From assembly GCA_964631945.1 (NCBI GenBank), contig CAZWAY010000015.1:24571-88570 (forward strand): 64,000 bases of DNA. Direction: 5' to 3'. This DNA comes from JABFRZ01 sp964631945 (lineage in GTDB: Bacteria; Planctomycetota; UBA1135; GCA-002686595). The notes under the pieces were generated by a model. That model had not been told where the DNA came from. It did no database searches and worked only from the letters and a program-made list of their open reading frames with translations. The position numbers were made by a program, and so were the translations under genes. This document shows, piece after piece, positions 33,123 to 41,876 of this stretch. The stretch's first letter is position 1. Each line of letters opens with the position of its first letter.

Positions 33123-34283
33123 TCAGCCGCAGGGCTGGGCGCGCGCGCGCTCGAGCACGCGCCGGTACAGGGCTTCGTACTGGTCGACGATCGGGCCGCG
33201 GCCGAAGCGCGCCAGCACGTCCTTGCGCGCCGCCTGCCCCATGGCGTGCGCGCGTGGGCGGTCGAGGAGCAGCTCGCGCACGCGCTCGGCATAGCGCGCC
33301 TGATCGTCCGCCGGACTCAGGAAGCCCGTGCGGCCGTCACGGACGACTTCGGGCACCCCTCCCACCGCGGTCGCGACCACCGGCACCCCGCAGGACATCG
33401 CCTCCAGCGCGGAGAGGCCGAAGGACTCCTCGGAGGAAGAGAGCAGGAACACATCGGCGGGGCTCAGGAGCTCGGGCAGGGCGTCGCGCTCGCCCAGGAA
33501 GCGCACGCGCGCGCCGATCCCGAGCCGGCGCGCCGTCTCGCAGGCTTCCGCGCGCGTCGGGCCGTCGCCCACGAGCACCAGTTCGGCCTTCGTGCCCGTG
33601 GCGGCGCGCGCGAAGGCCTCGATCAGCCACGGCACGCGCTTCACGGGCCGGAAGTTCGAGACGTGCACGGCGCGCGGTGGACCCGTCTTCGGCCCAGCGG
33701 ATAGCGGTGCGAAGCGCTCGGTATCCACGAAGTTGTGGATCACTTCGATCGAGCACGGACTCGAGCCGGGACAGAAGAGACGCGTGGTGTCGCGCGCGAG
33801 GGACTCCGACACGGCCGTGGCCGCGTCGCTGGCGGCGATCAGGTACTGCGTCAGCGGCGCGTAGGAGGGATCGCTGCCGACGATCGTGATGTCCGTGCCG
33901 TGCAAGGTCGTGATCACGCGCGGCGCCGGGCGCCCGAGGTCGGCCTCGGCCGCCGAGCGTGCCAGGATGGCCGAGACGGCGTGCGGCAGCGCGTAGTGGG
34001 CGTGCAGGATGTCGAGCCCGCCCTCGTCGCGGTGCACGCGCAGGATCGACGAGGTGACGGCGAGGTCGTGGGGCGTCGAGGCGAACAACGGATAGGGCAG
34101 GCCCTGGGAGACGTGCATCTGCACCGGGCCCTCCGAGTGCGCCAGCCGCGGCGGCACCTGGTGGGAGAAGAGATGTACCGCGTGCCCGCGCTCGGCCAGC
34201 GAGAGGGCGAGCTCGCTCGCCAGCACGCCGGAGCCGCCATAGGTGGGGTGGCAGAGGATCCCGATCGAGAGGCGCCCGTCCAT
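33123..34283 (-). CDS. bshA: N-acetyl-alpha-D-glucosaminyl L-malate synthase BshA
   Basis: A GT-B, family GT4 glycosyltransferase of 386 residues. It starts GILCHPTYGGSGVLASELAL, the typical BshA opening, and has HAHYALPHAVSA, VITTLHGTDITIVGSD, VHVSNFRPVKRV, VGDGPTRAEA and the nucleotide-sugar motif SSSEESFGLSALEAM. BshA transfers GlcNAc from UDP-GlcNAc to L-malate, the first bacillithiol step. Assignment beyond GT4 rests on the opening motif and on nearby bshB and bshC. The ATG shares one base with the parA stop (TGATG), so the two are translationally coupled. Confidence 0.88.
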   Translation of the reverse strand: MDGRLSIGILCHPTYGGSGVLASELALSLAERGHAVHLFSHQVPPRLAHSEGPVQMHVSQGLPYPLFASTPHDLAVTSSILRVHRDEGGLDILHAHYALPHAVSAILARSAAEADLGRPAPRVITTLHGTDITIVGSDPSYAPLTQYLIAASDAATAVSESLARDTTRLFCPGSSPCSIEVIHNFVDTERFAPLSAGPKTGPPRAVHVSNFRPVKRVPWLIEAFARAATGTKAELVLVGDGPTRAEACETARRLGIGARVRFLGERDALPELLSPADVFLLSSSEESFGLSALEAMSCGVPVVATAVGGVPEVVRDGRTGFLSPADDQARYAERVRELLLDRPRAHAMGQAARKDVLARFGRGPIVDQYEALYRRVLERARAQPCG

Positions 34284-35332
34284 CAGGAGCTCGCCGGCTT
34301 GGTGCGCGCGCGCGGCGCTGCGCCGGGCGGAGCCGGCGTTGCCGCAGCGTCCGAGGCGGGGTTCGCCCGCGCGAGACCCACCCCCGGTGCCGGGGCGGGC
34401 TTGGGGCGCGCCTTCGGTGCGGTTGGCGGGGCCTCGGGCGCCGGAGAAGGGGGCACGGGCGTGAGCAGCGCCCGTCGCTTGGCCTTGGGCGCGCCTGCGC
34501 TGACCGTTTCGGCCTCGGTCGGCGCCGGGGCGGGCTTCACCAGCACCGCCTGGGTCAGCACCTCGTGCGACAAGAGGGCGAAGTCGCGGGCCCCGAGCGA
34601 TTCGGGCGCGTATTCGAAGATGGTCTTCCCGAAGCTCGGCGACTCGGCCAGCTTCACGTTGGTGCTGATGGGCGTGCGGAAAACCTGCGTGGGGAAGTAG
34701 CGCCGCAGCTCGGCCAGCACCTCGCGCGCGAGCCGCATGCGGCTGTCGTACATGCAGGGAACGATGCCGGTGAGCCGCAGGGCCGGGTGCAGGCGCCGCT
34801 GGACGAGCTCGATCACCTCGACCAGGCGGCTCATGCCCTGCAGCGCCAGGAATTGCGTCTGCACCACCAGGAAGACCTCGTCCGCGGCCGCCAGCGCGTT
34901 CAGCGAGAGCAACCCGAGGCTCGGCGGACAGTCGAAGAGCACGTAGTCGGCCGGCTCCTCGCCCGGGTGCTGGCGCGCGTGCTCGTCACGCCACGCGTCG
35001 AGCGCCTTGCGCAGCTCGCCTTCGCGTCCCTCGGAGCCGGACAGCTCGAGCTCGGCTCCCGAGAGGTGGATGTCGGTCGGCAGCACGCGCAGGTTGGGCG
35101 TGCTCGTGCTGCGCAGGGCCGCGCCGAAGGAGCACTCGCCGGTCAGCACGCGGTAGCTCGAGGGCGCGCCGGCCGGCAGCTCGAGGCCGAGGAAGAGCGT
35201 CAGGTTCGCCTGCGGATCCAGGTCCACGACCACCACGCGCTTCCCGGCCAGGGCCAGCGCGGCCCCGAGGTTCACGGTGGTGGTGGTCTTGCCGACCCCA
35301 CCCTTCTGGTTGATCAACGCGATGCGCCTCAT
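34283..35332 (-). CDS. parA: ParA family chromosome-partitioning ATPase
   Basis: A protein of 349 residues from ATG 35332 (MRRIALINQKGGVGKTTT), with the deviant Walker A KGGVGKTT, then VVVVDLDPQANLTLFLG and YVLFDCPPSLGLLSLNALAA. This is the Soj/ParA type that drives origin segregation with ParB and parS. The C-terminal 95 residues are a Pro/Ala/Lys-rich tail (APKARPKPAPAPG) absent from most ParA proteins. It is separated from parB by 10 kb, which is unusual, and sits between bshB and bshA. Upstream (35333-35522) is a dense run of DnaA-box-like motifs. An ATG at 35362 is a possible longer start. Confidence 0.93.
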   Translation of the reverse strand: MRRIALINQKGGVGKTTTTVNLGAALALAGKRVVVVDLDPQANLTLFLGLELPAGAPSSYRVLTGECSFGAALRSTSTPNLRVLPTDIHLSGAELELSGSEGREGELRKALDAWRDEHARQHPGEEPADYVLFDCPPSLGLLSLNALAAADEVFLVVQTQFLALQGMSRLVEVIELVQRRLHPALRLTGIVPCMYDSRMRLAREVLAELRRYFPTQVFRTPISTNVKLAESPSFGKTIFEYAPESLGARDFALLSHEVLTQAVLVKPAPAPTEAETVSAGAPKAKRRALLTPVPPSPAPEAPPTAPKARPKPAPAPGVGLARANPASDAAATPAPPGAAPRARTKPASS

Positions 35333-35358
35333 CGGGCCGGGATTGTAGCCGAGGCGCG

Positions 35359-35487
35359 TCATCCACTCGTTTTCCACAGCAGGGGTCTTTGGCCGATGCA
35401 CGCGCTGGGGAGGAGCGCGGGAGTTGTCCGGCGGGATTTCCACGTCCACGCCCCGGTTGTCCGCGAGTTCTCCACCGCCACTCCACA
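35359..35487 (+). other. Candidate replication origin: cluster of DnaA-box-like 9-mers
   Basis: Between bshB and parA, seven 9-mers of one orientation resemble the DnaA box TTATCCACA or TTGTCCACA: TCATCCACT (35359), TTTTCCACA (35370, one mismatch), ATTTCCACG (35436), ACGTCCACG (35442), TTGTCCGCG (35457), TTCTCCACC (35468) and CACTCCACA (35479). TTGTCCGGC near 35424 is an eighth, weaker one. The region is non-coding and lies next to parA and 3.7 kb from dnaA. No obvious AT-rich unwinding element is seen. Confidence 0.5.
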
Positions 35488-35522
35488 GCGGGGGCCCGGG
35501 CGGACGGAGGCTTTCGAGAGAA

Positions 35523-36236
35523 CTAGAAGAAGCGCGCGAGGTCCAGGACCGGGAGCGGCCCACGGTGGAAGAGCGGCTCGCCGTGGCCGGCCCCGATCCG
35601 CTCGCCGAAGTAGCGCGCGCGCGTCTCGGCGCGGGCCAGGATGTCGGCCCCGAAGAGCAGGTGCTGGCCCGCGTCGCCTCCGTCGCGCGGGGCGAGCTGC
35701 GAGGCGTAGCAGCGGATCAGCTCGACCTTGCGCGTCCACACGGCGCTCACGTCGACCACCAGCGACGGCTCGAAGGGCACGTGGCCCATGTAGTGGAACA
35801 GCGCCCGCGGCCGGCGCGCGGGTCCGCCGCCGTCGCGCTCGGCCACGCGCGCGAGCCCGGCCAGGTACCAGGCCTCGCGCGCGAGCAGGCCACAGGCGGC
35901 GTGGTCGGGGTGCAGGTCCTCGACGTGCTGGGCGAAGAGCACGCGCGGCGCATGCTCGCGCAGGAGCCGTGCCAGGCGCTCGCGGCTCTCGAGCGTCACG
36001 CTGACGCGCGAGTCGGGGAGCTCGAGGTTGCCGCGCCAGGCGAGCTTCAGCAGGCGGTTCGCGGCAGCCGTCTCGGCGTTGCGCTCGGCCTGCGATCCGC
36101 GCGTGCCCATCTCGCCGCGCGTGAGGTCGAGCACGCCGACGCGCAGGCCGGCCTCGACCAGCATCAAGAGCGTGCCGCCCAGCTGGATCTCGGCGTCGTC
36201 GGGGTGCGCGGCGATCACGAGTGCATCCAGGGCCAT
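35523..36236 (-). CDS. bshB: Bacillithiol biosynthesis deacetylase BshB (LmbE family)
   Basis: A protein of 237 residues from ATG 36236. The PIG-L/LmbE zinc site is clear: VIAAHPDDAEIQLGGTLLM, TRGEMGTRGS, RNAETAAANRLL, and HVEDLHPDHAA with the other metal and catalytic residues. BshB deacetylates GlcNAc-malate to GlcN-malate, the second bacillithiol step. The segment ALFHYMGHVPFEPSLVVDVS and the substrate-adjacent SQLAP are typical of BshB1. It is 10 bases downstream of bshC and separated from parA by the candidate origin. Confidence 0.9.
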   Translation of the reverse strand: MALDALVIAAHPDDAEIQLGGTLLMLVEAGLRVGVLDLTRGEMGTRGSQAERNAETAAANRLLKLAWRGNLELPDSRVSVTLESRERLARLLREHAPRVLFAQHVEDLHPDHAACGLLAREAWYLAGLARVAERDGGGPARRPRALFHYMGHVPFEPSLVVDVSAVWTRKVELIRCYASQLAPRDGGDAGQHLLFGADILARAETRARYFGERIGAGHGEPLFHRGPLPVLDLARFF

Positions 36237-36246
36237 GGCAGCGTCC

Positions 36247-37866
36247 TCAGGCGGGAAGGTAGGCGACCAGGTGCTCGGTCGGCAGCGGGTCGATGCCGGC
36301 CAGCAGTTCGTCGATCCACTCGGTGCCGTGGCGCGCGACGAACTCGAGCGCGCCGCGTACCCGCTCCTGCGGCTGCTCGTTCGGATAGAGCCCGTTCGTG
36401 AGGCGCCGGTAGTGACGCCGTCCGGTGCCGGCGCTGTTCGCCTGCACGCGCTCGAGCTTGGCCGCGAGCTTCTCGACCTGGTCCTCGATCTGGTCGGCGG
36501 TGCGCTTGACGTGCTGGGCGAGCCCGGGGTCCAGCACGGCCACCTCGCCGCGCAGGGCCACGAGTTCGGCGGCGGCGCGGCGCGCCACGGCGCGTAGCTC
36601 GCGCACCACCGGCGGGGCGTCCTGCGCGCGCGTCGCCGGCTCGATCTTGCCGCGCGCGGCCAGGACGTCGCGCACCTCCAGCCCGAGCTTCGCGAGCGAC
36701 TCGCGCGCGGCGGCATCGACCAGGGTGACCGAGGCGCGCGGCACGAAGGGCGTGGCGGGCGCGCCGGCCAGCGCGCGCAGCGGTCCGAGCTGCGCGTGGT
36801 AGGCGAGCTCGCCCCAGCCACCCACGTAGCCCGCGACCGGCAGCACGAGGTCCTGCACCACCGGCCGCAGGAGCGCGCCACAGGACCACTCCAGCGGTTC
36901 CTGCACGATCTCCGCGGCGAGCTCGGCGGCGCTGCGCGCGCCGACCTCGCCGTCGTAGCGGAAGAGGCCGTCCGTCAGGCGCAACGCGTGGCGCTTGCCG
37001 TCGACGTGGTGGAACACGAGCGCGGCCTCGCGCGGCTCGATGGCCGGGGCGCGGCCCTGGGCGCGCACGCTGGCGGCGCCGGCCTGCAGCGCGGCTTCGG
37101 GCTCGCGCGCCACCAGTCGCGCGAGCTCGCCCGAGAGGCTCGCGCGGATCCACTGCGGCTCGAGCACGACCAGGCCGAGGTGGCCGAGCAGGCCCAGCAG
37201 CGTGCGCGTGAAGGCGCCCGAGAAGCTCTCGCCCGCGCGCGGCAGGAAGAGCTCGAGCGCGCGCGCCTGCGCGGGTCCCTCCCACAGGTTCTGGCGCAAG
37301 AGCTCGGCCAGCGCGCCGAGCTTGTGGCGCTCCTCGTCGAACACGATGCGAGCGAGCAACGTGCGGCCCGAGGACATGCCCGCCAGGGCGACCTTGCGCA
37401 GGTCCAGGTTCGGGTTCTGGATCCACAGGTGGTGGACCTCGGCGATGTCGTGGTCGTCGGCGTGGTTCCAGAACAGCGGCACGACCGGCGCCTCCCAGCG
37501 TTGCGCGAGCGCACGCGCCAGCACGACCACGTGCAGCGCCTTGTAGAGGTCGTAGAGTGGCCCGCCCAACAGCGCTGGCTGCTGGCCGGCGATCAGCACG
37601 AAGGCGCCGCGCTCGCGCAGAGCGCGCACGGACTCCAGCACCGCCACGTGGGGCTGGAAGGGCGCCAGCTCGCGCTCGAGCGTCGCCGCCAGCTCCGCGC
37701 GCGCCTCCGGATCGTGCCGTTCCGCGGGACGCGGGAACGCGTCGAGGTCGTGCGGCAGCAACACGCCCGGGAGGTTCGGTGGCGCGGGTCGTCCGGCCAG
37801 CGCGCGCGCCGACCACTCGGCCAGAGCGAGCACGTCCGCCGGCAGGTACTGGAATTCGAGCGCCAT
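36247..37866 (-). CDS. bshC: Bacillithiol biosynthesis cysteine-adding enzyme BshC
   Basis: A protein of 539 residues, normal for BshC. Hallmarks are VLIAGQQPALLGGPLYDLYK, PVVPLFWNHADDHDIAEVHH and the C-terminal LYPNEQPQERVRGALEF. BshC is a class I-tRNA-synthetase-like enzyme proposed to add cysteine to GlcN-malate, completing bacillithiol. A coiled-coil of about 80 residues (AQHVKRTADQIEDQVEKLAA) lies near residue 450 as in characterised BshC. The gene follows pyrF by 7 bases and precedes bshB, so the thiol genes are embedded in a housekeeping operon. Confidence 0.9.
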   Translation of the reverse strand: MALEFQYLPADVLALAEWSARALAGRPAPPNLPGVLLPHDLDAFPRPAERHDPEARAELAATLERELAPFQPHVAVLESVRALRERGAFVLIAGQQPALLGGPLYDLYKALHVVVLARALAQRWEAPVVPLFWNHADDHDIAEVHHLWIQNPNLDLRKVALAGMSSGRTLLARIVFDEERHKLGALAELLRQNLWEGPAQARALELFLPRAGESFSGAFTRTLLGLLGHLGLVVLEPQWIRASLSGELARLVAREPEAALQAGAASVRAQGRAPAIEPREAALVFHHVDGKRHALRLTDGLFRYDGEVGARSAAELAAEIVQEPLEWSCGALLRPVVQDLVLPVAGYVGGWGELAYHAQLGPLRALAGAPATPFVPRASVTLVDAAARESLAKLGLEVRDVLAARGKIEPATRAQDAPPVVRELRAVARRAAAELVALRGEVAVLDPGLAQHVKRTADQIEDQVEKLAAKLERVQANSAGTGRRHYRRLTNGLYPNEQPQERVRGALEFVARHGTEWIDELLAGIDPLPTEHLVAYLPA

Positions 37867-37873
37867 GCCCGGG

Positions 37874-38788
37874 CTAGCCCGGCGCGAGCGCCGTGCGCAG
37901 TTCGCCGATCATGGATTCGAGCGCCGCGCGCGTGGCGTCCTGCCAGGCGCGGCCGGCGTGTGCCTTCTCGCGCCAGGCAAAGGCCACGCCGCGCGCGGAG
38001 TTCACCAGCGCACCGCGCCAGGGTCGCGCGCGCTCGCCGAAGGCCGCACGGACGTCGCGCGCGGAAGCGCCCTGGGCGCCGTAGCCGGGCAGCAGCAGCA
38101 GCGCGCGCGGCAGGCGTGCGCGCAGGCGCGCGAGTTCGGCCGCGTGGGTCGCCCCCACCACCGCGCCGATCGCGGAGTAGCCGCAGGCCCCCACCAGTTC
38201 GGCGCCGAGCGCCGCGACCGCGTCGGCCACGCGCTCGCACAGCGGCGGCTGGCCGTGCTCCTGGAACTCGGCGCTCTGCTCGTTGGAGGTACGCACCAGC
38301 ACGAACAGGCCGGCCCCCGAGCTCCTGCAGGCCTCGACGAAGGGCGCGAGCGAGTCCGAGCCGAGGTACGGACTGAGCGTGATCGCATCGCACAGGTGCT
38401 CGCGCGCCGTGCCCGGCAGGCCGGTGAGGAAGGCGCTGGCGTAGGCCGTGGCGGTCGAGGCGATGTCGCAGCGCTTCACGTCGCCGATCACGAGCAATCC
38501 GGCCGCGCGCGCGTGGGCCACGACGTGCTCCCAGGCCAGCGCACCGTCCGCGCCCAGCTGCTCGAAGAAGGCCGACTGCGGCTTCACCGCCGCGACCTCG
38601 CCGGCCACGAGGTCGATCAGCTGCTTGCAGAAGGCCTCGACCGCCGCGGCGCGTTCGGCGCGCGGGGCGCGCGTGTCGCGCGCGACCGCGAACGGCGCGG
38701 GCAAGAGGTCCAGGTGCGGATCGAGGCCCACCAGCGCGGGCGTGCGCACGCGCTCGAGGGCGGCGTCCAGGCGGTCGGCGAAGTTCAC
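37874..38788 (-). CDS. pyrF: Orotidine 5'-phosphate decarboxylase (type 2)
   Basis: A protein of 304 residues from GTG 38788, which overlaps the DUF502 stop (GTGA). The type 2 decarboxylase core reads PALVGLDPHLDLLP, AVKPQSAFFEQLG, and VIGDVKRCDIASTATAYA with the catalytic Lys/Asp set, then GYGAQGASARDV. It makes UMP from OMP. C-terminal SARGVAFAWREK is also typical. Overlap with DUF502 and a 7-base gap to bshC show it is mid-operon. Confidence 0.92.
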   Translation of the reverse strand: MNFADRLDAALERVRTPALVGLDPHLDLLPAPFAVARDTRAPRAERAAAVEAFCKQLIDLVAGEVAAVKPQSAFFEQLGADGALAWEHVVAHARAAGLLVIGDVKRCDIASTATAYASAFLTGLPGTAREHLCDAITLSPYLGSDSLAPFVEACRSSGAGLFVLVRTSNEQSAEFQEHGQPPLCERVADAVAALGAELVGACGYSAIGAVVGATHAAELARLRARLPRALLLLPGYGAQGASARDVRAAFGERARPWRGALVNSARGVAFAWREKAHAGRAWQDATRAALESMIGELRTALAPG

Positions 38789-39732
38789 GCCGGCTCCTTG
38801 CGCTCCAGCGCGTCCTCGGCGCGCGTCGGGACGGCCGCCCCGGCCGCGTCGTCGGTGCGGGCGAGGCGCTCGGCCTCCGGCAGGAGCACGCCGCCCGTCA
38901 TCACGATGCGGATGGCCTCGTCGATCGTGATCGGCAGCGAGATCACGCGCTCGGAGGCCACGAACATCGTGTAGCCGGTCATCGGCATGGGCGAGGACGG
39001 CAGGAACACGCACACGAGCTCCTTGCCCGTGAGACGGTCGAGCGTGCGCATCGAGCTGTTCGTGACGAAGGCCAGGGCCCACGAGGCGTCGCTCGGGTAG
39101 GGCACCGCCACGACCTTGTCGAACTCGAGCTTCTTCTTCTCGAAGAAGAACTCGACCAGCTGCTTCGAGTACGGGTAGACCGACTTGACCACCGGGATCA
39201 GCGTCATCGTGCGGTCGACGTGCTGCATGAAGCGTCGCCCGACGAAGCCGCCCACGAGCCAGCCCAGCCACAGCACGAGCAAGATCGACAGCACCACGCC
39301 GATCAGCGGGTGGACGCGCTTCTTCACGTCGTCGCGCAGGCGGTCCGCGCGCAGCGCGAGCTCGTCGGGGTCCCGCAGCAGGCCCAGGTGCTTGTGGCGG
39401 TAGAGACTCAGCCCGTCCTGGAAGCGCGTGTCGCTGAAACCCTCGGGGCTGGTGGTGGCGAGCGTCTGCAGGTCGAGCGGCAGGAGTTCCGTGGCGAGGT
39501 AGTCGCTCGACAGCGGATCGATCCCGAGCACGCCGAGCGCCTTCCAGCCCACGGCGTTGCGCTCGAGCGACCAGTAGATCACCGCGTTGATCGGCCCGGT
39601 GACGTAGCGGTTCACCATCTGGAACAAGAGGCCGAAGACGACCAGCGTCAGGATGACCGGCAGCAGCGTGACGATGCCGCGGAAGAAGAACGCGGTCGGC
39701 CCGGCGGGCTTCTTGCTCTCGGGTTCCATCAC
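38785..39732 (-). CDS. DUF502 family membrane protein
   Basis: A protein of 315 residues starting at GTG 39732 or ATG 39729. Helix 1 (FFFRGIVTLLPVILTLVVFG) and helix 2 (PLIGVVLSILLVLWLGWLVG) flank a periplasmic insert of about 100 residues, longer than in most relatives. The conserved cytoplasmic part has PVVKSVYPYSKQLVEFFF, VAVPYPSDASWALAFVTNSS and CVFLPSSPMPMTGYTMFV. The function of DUF502 is unknown; members are often linked to envelope or lipid processes. A perfect palindrome, ACGGGGCGCGCCCCGT (39731-39746), overlaps the start region and could affect initiation or end hemW transcription. Confidence 0.9.
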   Translation of the reverse strand: MMEPESKKPAGPTAFFFRGIVTLLPVILTLVVFGLLFQMVNRYVTGPINAVIYWSLERNAVGWKALGVLGIDPLSSDYLATELLPLDLQTLATTSPEGFSDTRFQDGLSLYRHKHLGLLRDPDELALRADRLRDDVKKRVHPLIGVVLSILLVLWLGWLVGGFVGRRFMQHVDRTMTLIPVVKSVYPYSKQLVEFFFEKKKLEFDKVVAVPYPSDASWALAFVTNSSMRTLDRLTGKELVCVFLPSSPMPMTGYTMFVASERVISLPITIDEAIRIVMTGGVLLPEAERLARTDDAAGAAVPTRAEDALERKEPA

Positions 39733-39807
39733 GGGGCGCGCCCCGTCCGGGGCGAACCGCGGATGGTACTCGCGCGCTGGCGCCGGACCGCGCCCCGACC
39801 GCTCGGG

Positions 39808-41007
39808 CTAGGCCTCGGGCGCGCAGGCCGCCAGCAGGCGCCGCGCCACGGCATCGGCGACCGGCCAGCCGCGGGGCGTCAGCCGATAGCGGCCCTCCAC
39901 CTGCTCGAGCAGGCCCAGGCCCTCCAGCTCGGCGCGCGTCCCCTCGGTCGGGTCGCGCTCGACGAAGGCGGCGATCCGGCGAGCCTCCTCGGGCCCGACC
40001 CCGGCCCGCGTCCGCAGCCCGAGCCACCAGGTCTCGCCCAGGCGCGCCGGCGGGCTGAGCGTCTCCTCCCAGCTGGCCGGGAAGCGCGCCGCCTCGAGCG
40101 CGGCTCTCCAGGGCACGATCGAGCGCGGGTTGCCGAAGCGCGTGTGGGCCAGCTTGCTGACCGCCGAGGGCCCGATGCCGAGGTAGGGGCCGTTCTCCCA
40201 GTAGTTGACGTTGTGCCGACATTGCTGCCCAGGCGTGCTGAAGTTGGACACCTCATACGCCTCGTAGCCAGCCGCGGCCAGCTGCCCGTGGGTGCGCTCG
40301 AAGAAGGCCAGCTCGAGCTCCTCGGACAGACGTCCGAAGACGCCCGCGCGCAGCTGCGCGGTGAGCGGTGTCCCGTCCTCGTAGGTGAGCTGGTAGGCGC
40401 TCACGTGGTCGGGGCGCAGGGCGAGGATCCGGGCCAGCTCGCTCCCCCACTGCTCGAGCTCCTGTCCGGGAACCCCGTAGATGAGGTCGACGCTGACGCG
40501 CTCGAAGCCGGCCGCGCGCGCGGCCTCGAAGGCCGCGAAGCTGGCGGGGACGTCATGGACGCGCCCGAAGAGCGTCAGGATGCGGGCATCGAGGCTCTGG
40601 ACGCCGATCGAGAGCCGGTCCACCCCCAGCTCGCGCAGGGCGCGAGCCTTGGCGAGGTCGAGGCTCTCCGGGTTGCACTCGCAGGTCACCTCGAGCGCGG
40701 AGGAACGGAAATGGGTCCAGCGATCGAGGCCGTCGAGCAACCGCGCCAGCTCGTCGATCGAGTAATAGGAGGGCGTGCCCCCGCCCAGGAACACGGTGCG
40801 CGGCCGCTGCGGCGCCCGGCGCTCGGCCTCCAGCAGCAGGGCATCCAGGGTCCCCGGCAGGTCCTGGCCCTCGGCCGCGAGCGAGTAGAAGTCGCAGTAG
40901 GTGCACTTCGCGGCGCAGAAGGGCACGTGCACGTAGAGCGGGGTCCCGGGCTCGGGGCGCAGGCTGCCCGCCCCGCGGGGGCCGGGCGGGGTCTCGGCGC
41001 GCGACAT
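39808..41007 (-). CDS. hemW: HemW-like radical SAM protein (coproporphyrinogen III oxidase-like)
   Basis: A protein of 399 residues. The radical SAM cluster motif is CAAKCTYC within VHVPFCAAKCTYCDFYSL, followed by TVFLGGGTPSYY, CNPESLDLAKARAL, GVDRLSIGVQSLDARIL and a C-terminal HemN-type winged domain. The extra Cys and HNVNYWENGPYLGIGPSA fit HemW, a haem chaperone, rather than the oxygen-independent oxidase HemN. TACCCT (41015-41020, minus strand) is 7 bases before ATG with no ribosome site, so it may head a leaderless operon running down through pyrF, bshC and parA. Confidence 0.88.
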   Translation of the reverse strand: MSRAETPPGPRGAGSLRPEPGTPLYVHVPFCAAKCTYCDFYSLAAEGQDLPGTLDALLLEAERRAPQRPRTVFLGGGTPSYYSIDELARLLDGLDRWTHFRSSALEVTCECNPESLDLAKARALRELGVDRLSIGVQSLDARILTLFGRVHDVPASFAAFEAARAAGFERVSVDLIYGVPGQELEQWGSELARILALRPDHVSAYQLTYEDGTPLTAQLRAGVFGRLSEELELAFFERTHGQLAAAGYEAYEVSNFSTPGQQCRHNVNYWENGPYLGIGPSAVSKLAHTRFGNPRSIVPWRAALEAARFPASWEETLSPPARLGETWWLGLRTRAGVGPEEARRIAAFVERDPTEGTRAELEGLGLLEQVEGRYRLTPRGWPVADAVARRLLAACAPEA

Positions 41008-41066
41008 GCGCCCGAGGGTAGCACCCGCCGGACTTCGCGCTCGCCCGAGCGTCGGTCCTTAGTTGG

Positions 41067-41876
41067 TTAGCGCTCGCCGATGACGCGCGAGAGCTTGGCC
41101 AGCGTCTCGCGCTCGATCTGGCGCACGCGCTCGCGCGTCAGGCCGACGACCTTGCCGATCTCCTTGAGCGTCATCGGCTCCTGACCCTCACCCAGCCCGT
41201 AGCGCAGGCGCAGGATGGTCGCCTCGCGCTCGTCGATGTTCTCGAGCAACTCGCGCATGCGGCCGAGCAGATCCGCCTGCTGGATCTCCTCCTCGGGCGA
41301 GGTCACGCGCTCGTCCTCGACCGTCTCCTGGGTACTCGTCATGGCCTCGAGCGAGACCTGCGAGCCGGCCGCGGTGGACTGGATCGTCTGCTTGAGCAAG
41401 CGCCAGCTCTCGGCCGGGATGCCGAGCTCGCGCGCGACCTCCTCGACGCTGGGTGGCCGGCCGAGGCGGAAGGCGAGTTCGCGTCCGACCACGCGCCAGC
41501 GCGAGATGAGCTCGGCCATGTAGCCGGGCACGCGCACCGATTGCAGCGTGTTGGTGAGCGCGCGCCGGATGGCCTGCTTGATCCACCAGGAACCGTAGGT
41601 CGAGAAGCGACAGCCCGCGTTGGGGTCGAACTTCTCGGCGGCCTTGAGCAGGCCGATGTTGCCCTCCGCGATCAGGTCCTGCAGCGCCAGGCCGCGCTCG
41701 ACGTACATCTTCGCGATCGAGACGACCAGGCGCAGGTTGGCGCGCACGAGGTGCTCGCGCGCGGCCAGGTCACCGTCCTGGATCCGGCGGCCCAGTTGCT
41801 GTTCCTCCGCGGCCGTGAGCAGCGGAACCTCGTTGATCTCCTGGAGGTAGGTCTCCAGGCAACGTTCGGCAGAAAT
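41067..41876 (-). CDS. RpoD/SigA-type RNA polymerase sigma factor, apparent AUU start
   Basis: About 269 residues. Region 1.2 reads TYLQEINEVPLLTAAEEQQL, region 2 has LAAREHLVRANLRLVVSIAK, LALQDLIAEGNIGLLKA and FSTYGSWWIKQAIRRAL, and region 4 has LKEIGKVVGLTRERVRQIER. It is the short primary-like type without a long region 1.1. Conserved coding runs upstream of the GTG at 41747, yet no ATG, GTG or TTG is in frame there. The only well-placed site is ATT (41874-41876), 6 bases after a perfect AAGGAG (41883-41888). I therefore call an AUU start; using GTG 41747 would delete region 1.2 and part of 2.1. The gene diverges from the HPr-fusion gene. Confidence 0.88.
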   Translation of the reverse strand: MSAERCLETYLQEINEVPLLTAAEEQQLGRRIQDGDLAAREHLVRANLRLVVSIAKMYVERGLALQDLIAEGNIGLLKAAEKFDPNAGCRFSTYGSWWIKQAIRRALTNTLQSVRVPGYMAELISRWRVVGRELAFRLGRPPSVEEVARELGIPAESWRLLKQTIQSTAAGSQVSLEAMTSTQETVEDERVTSPEEEIQQADLLGRMRELLENIDEREATILRLRYGLGEGQEPMTLKEIGKVVGLTRERVRQIERETLAKLSRVIGER

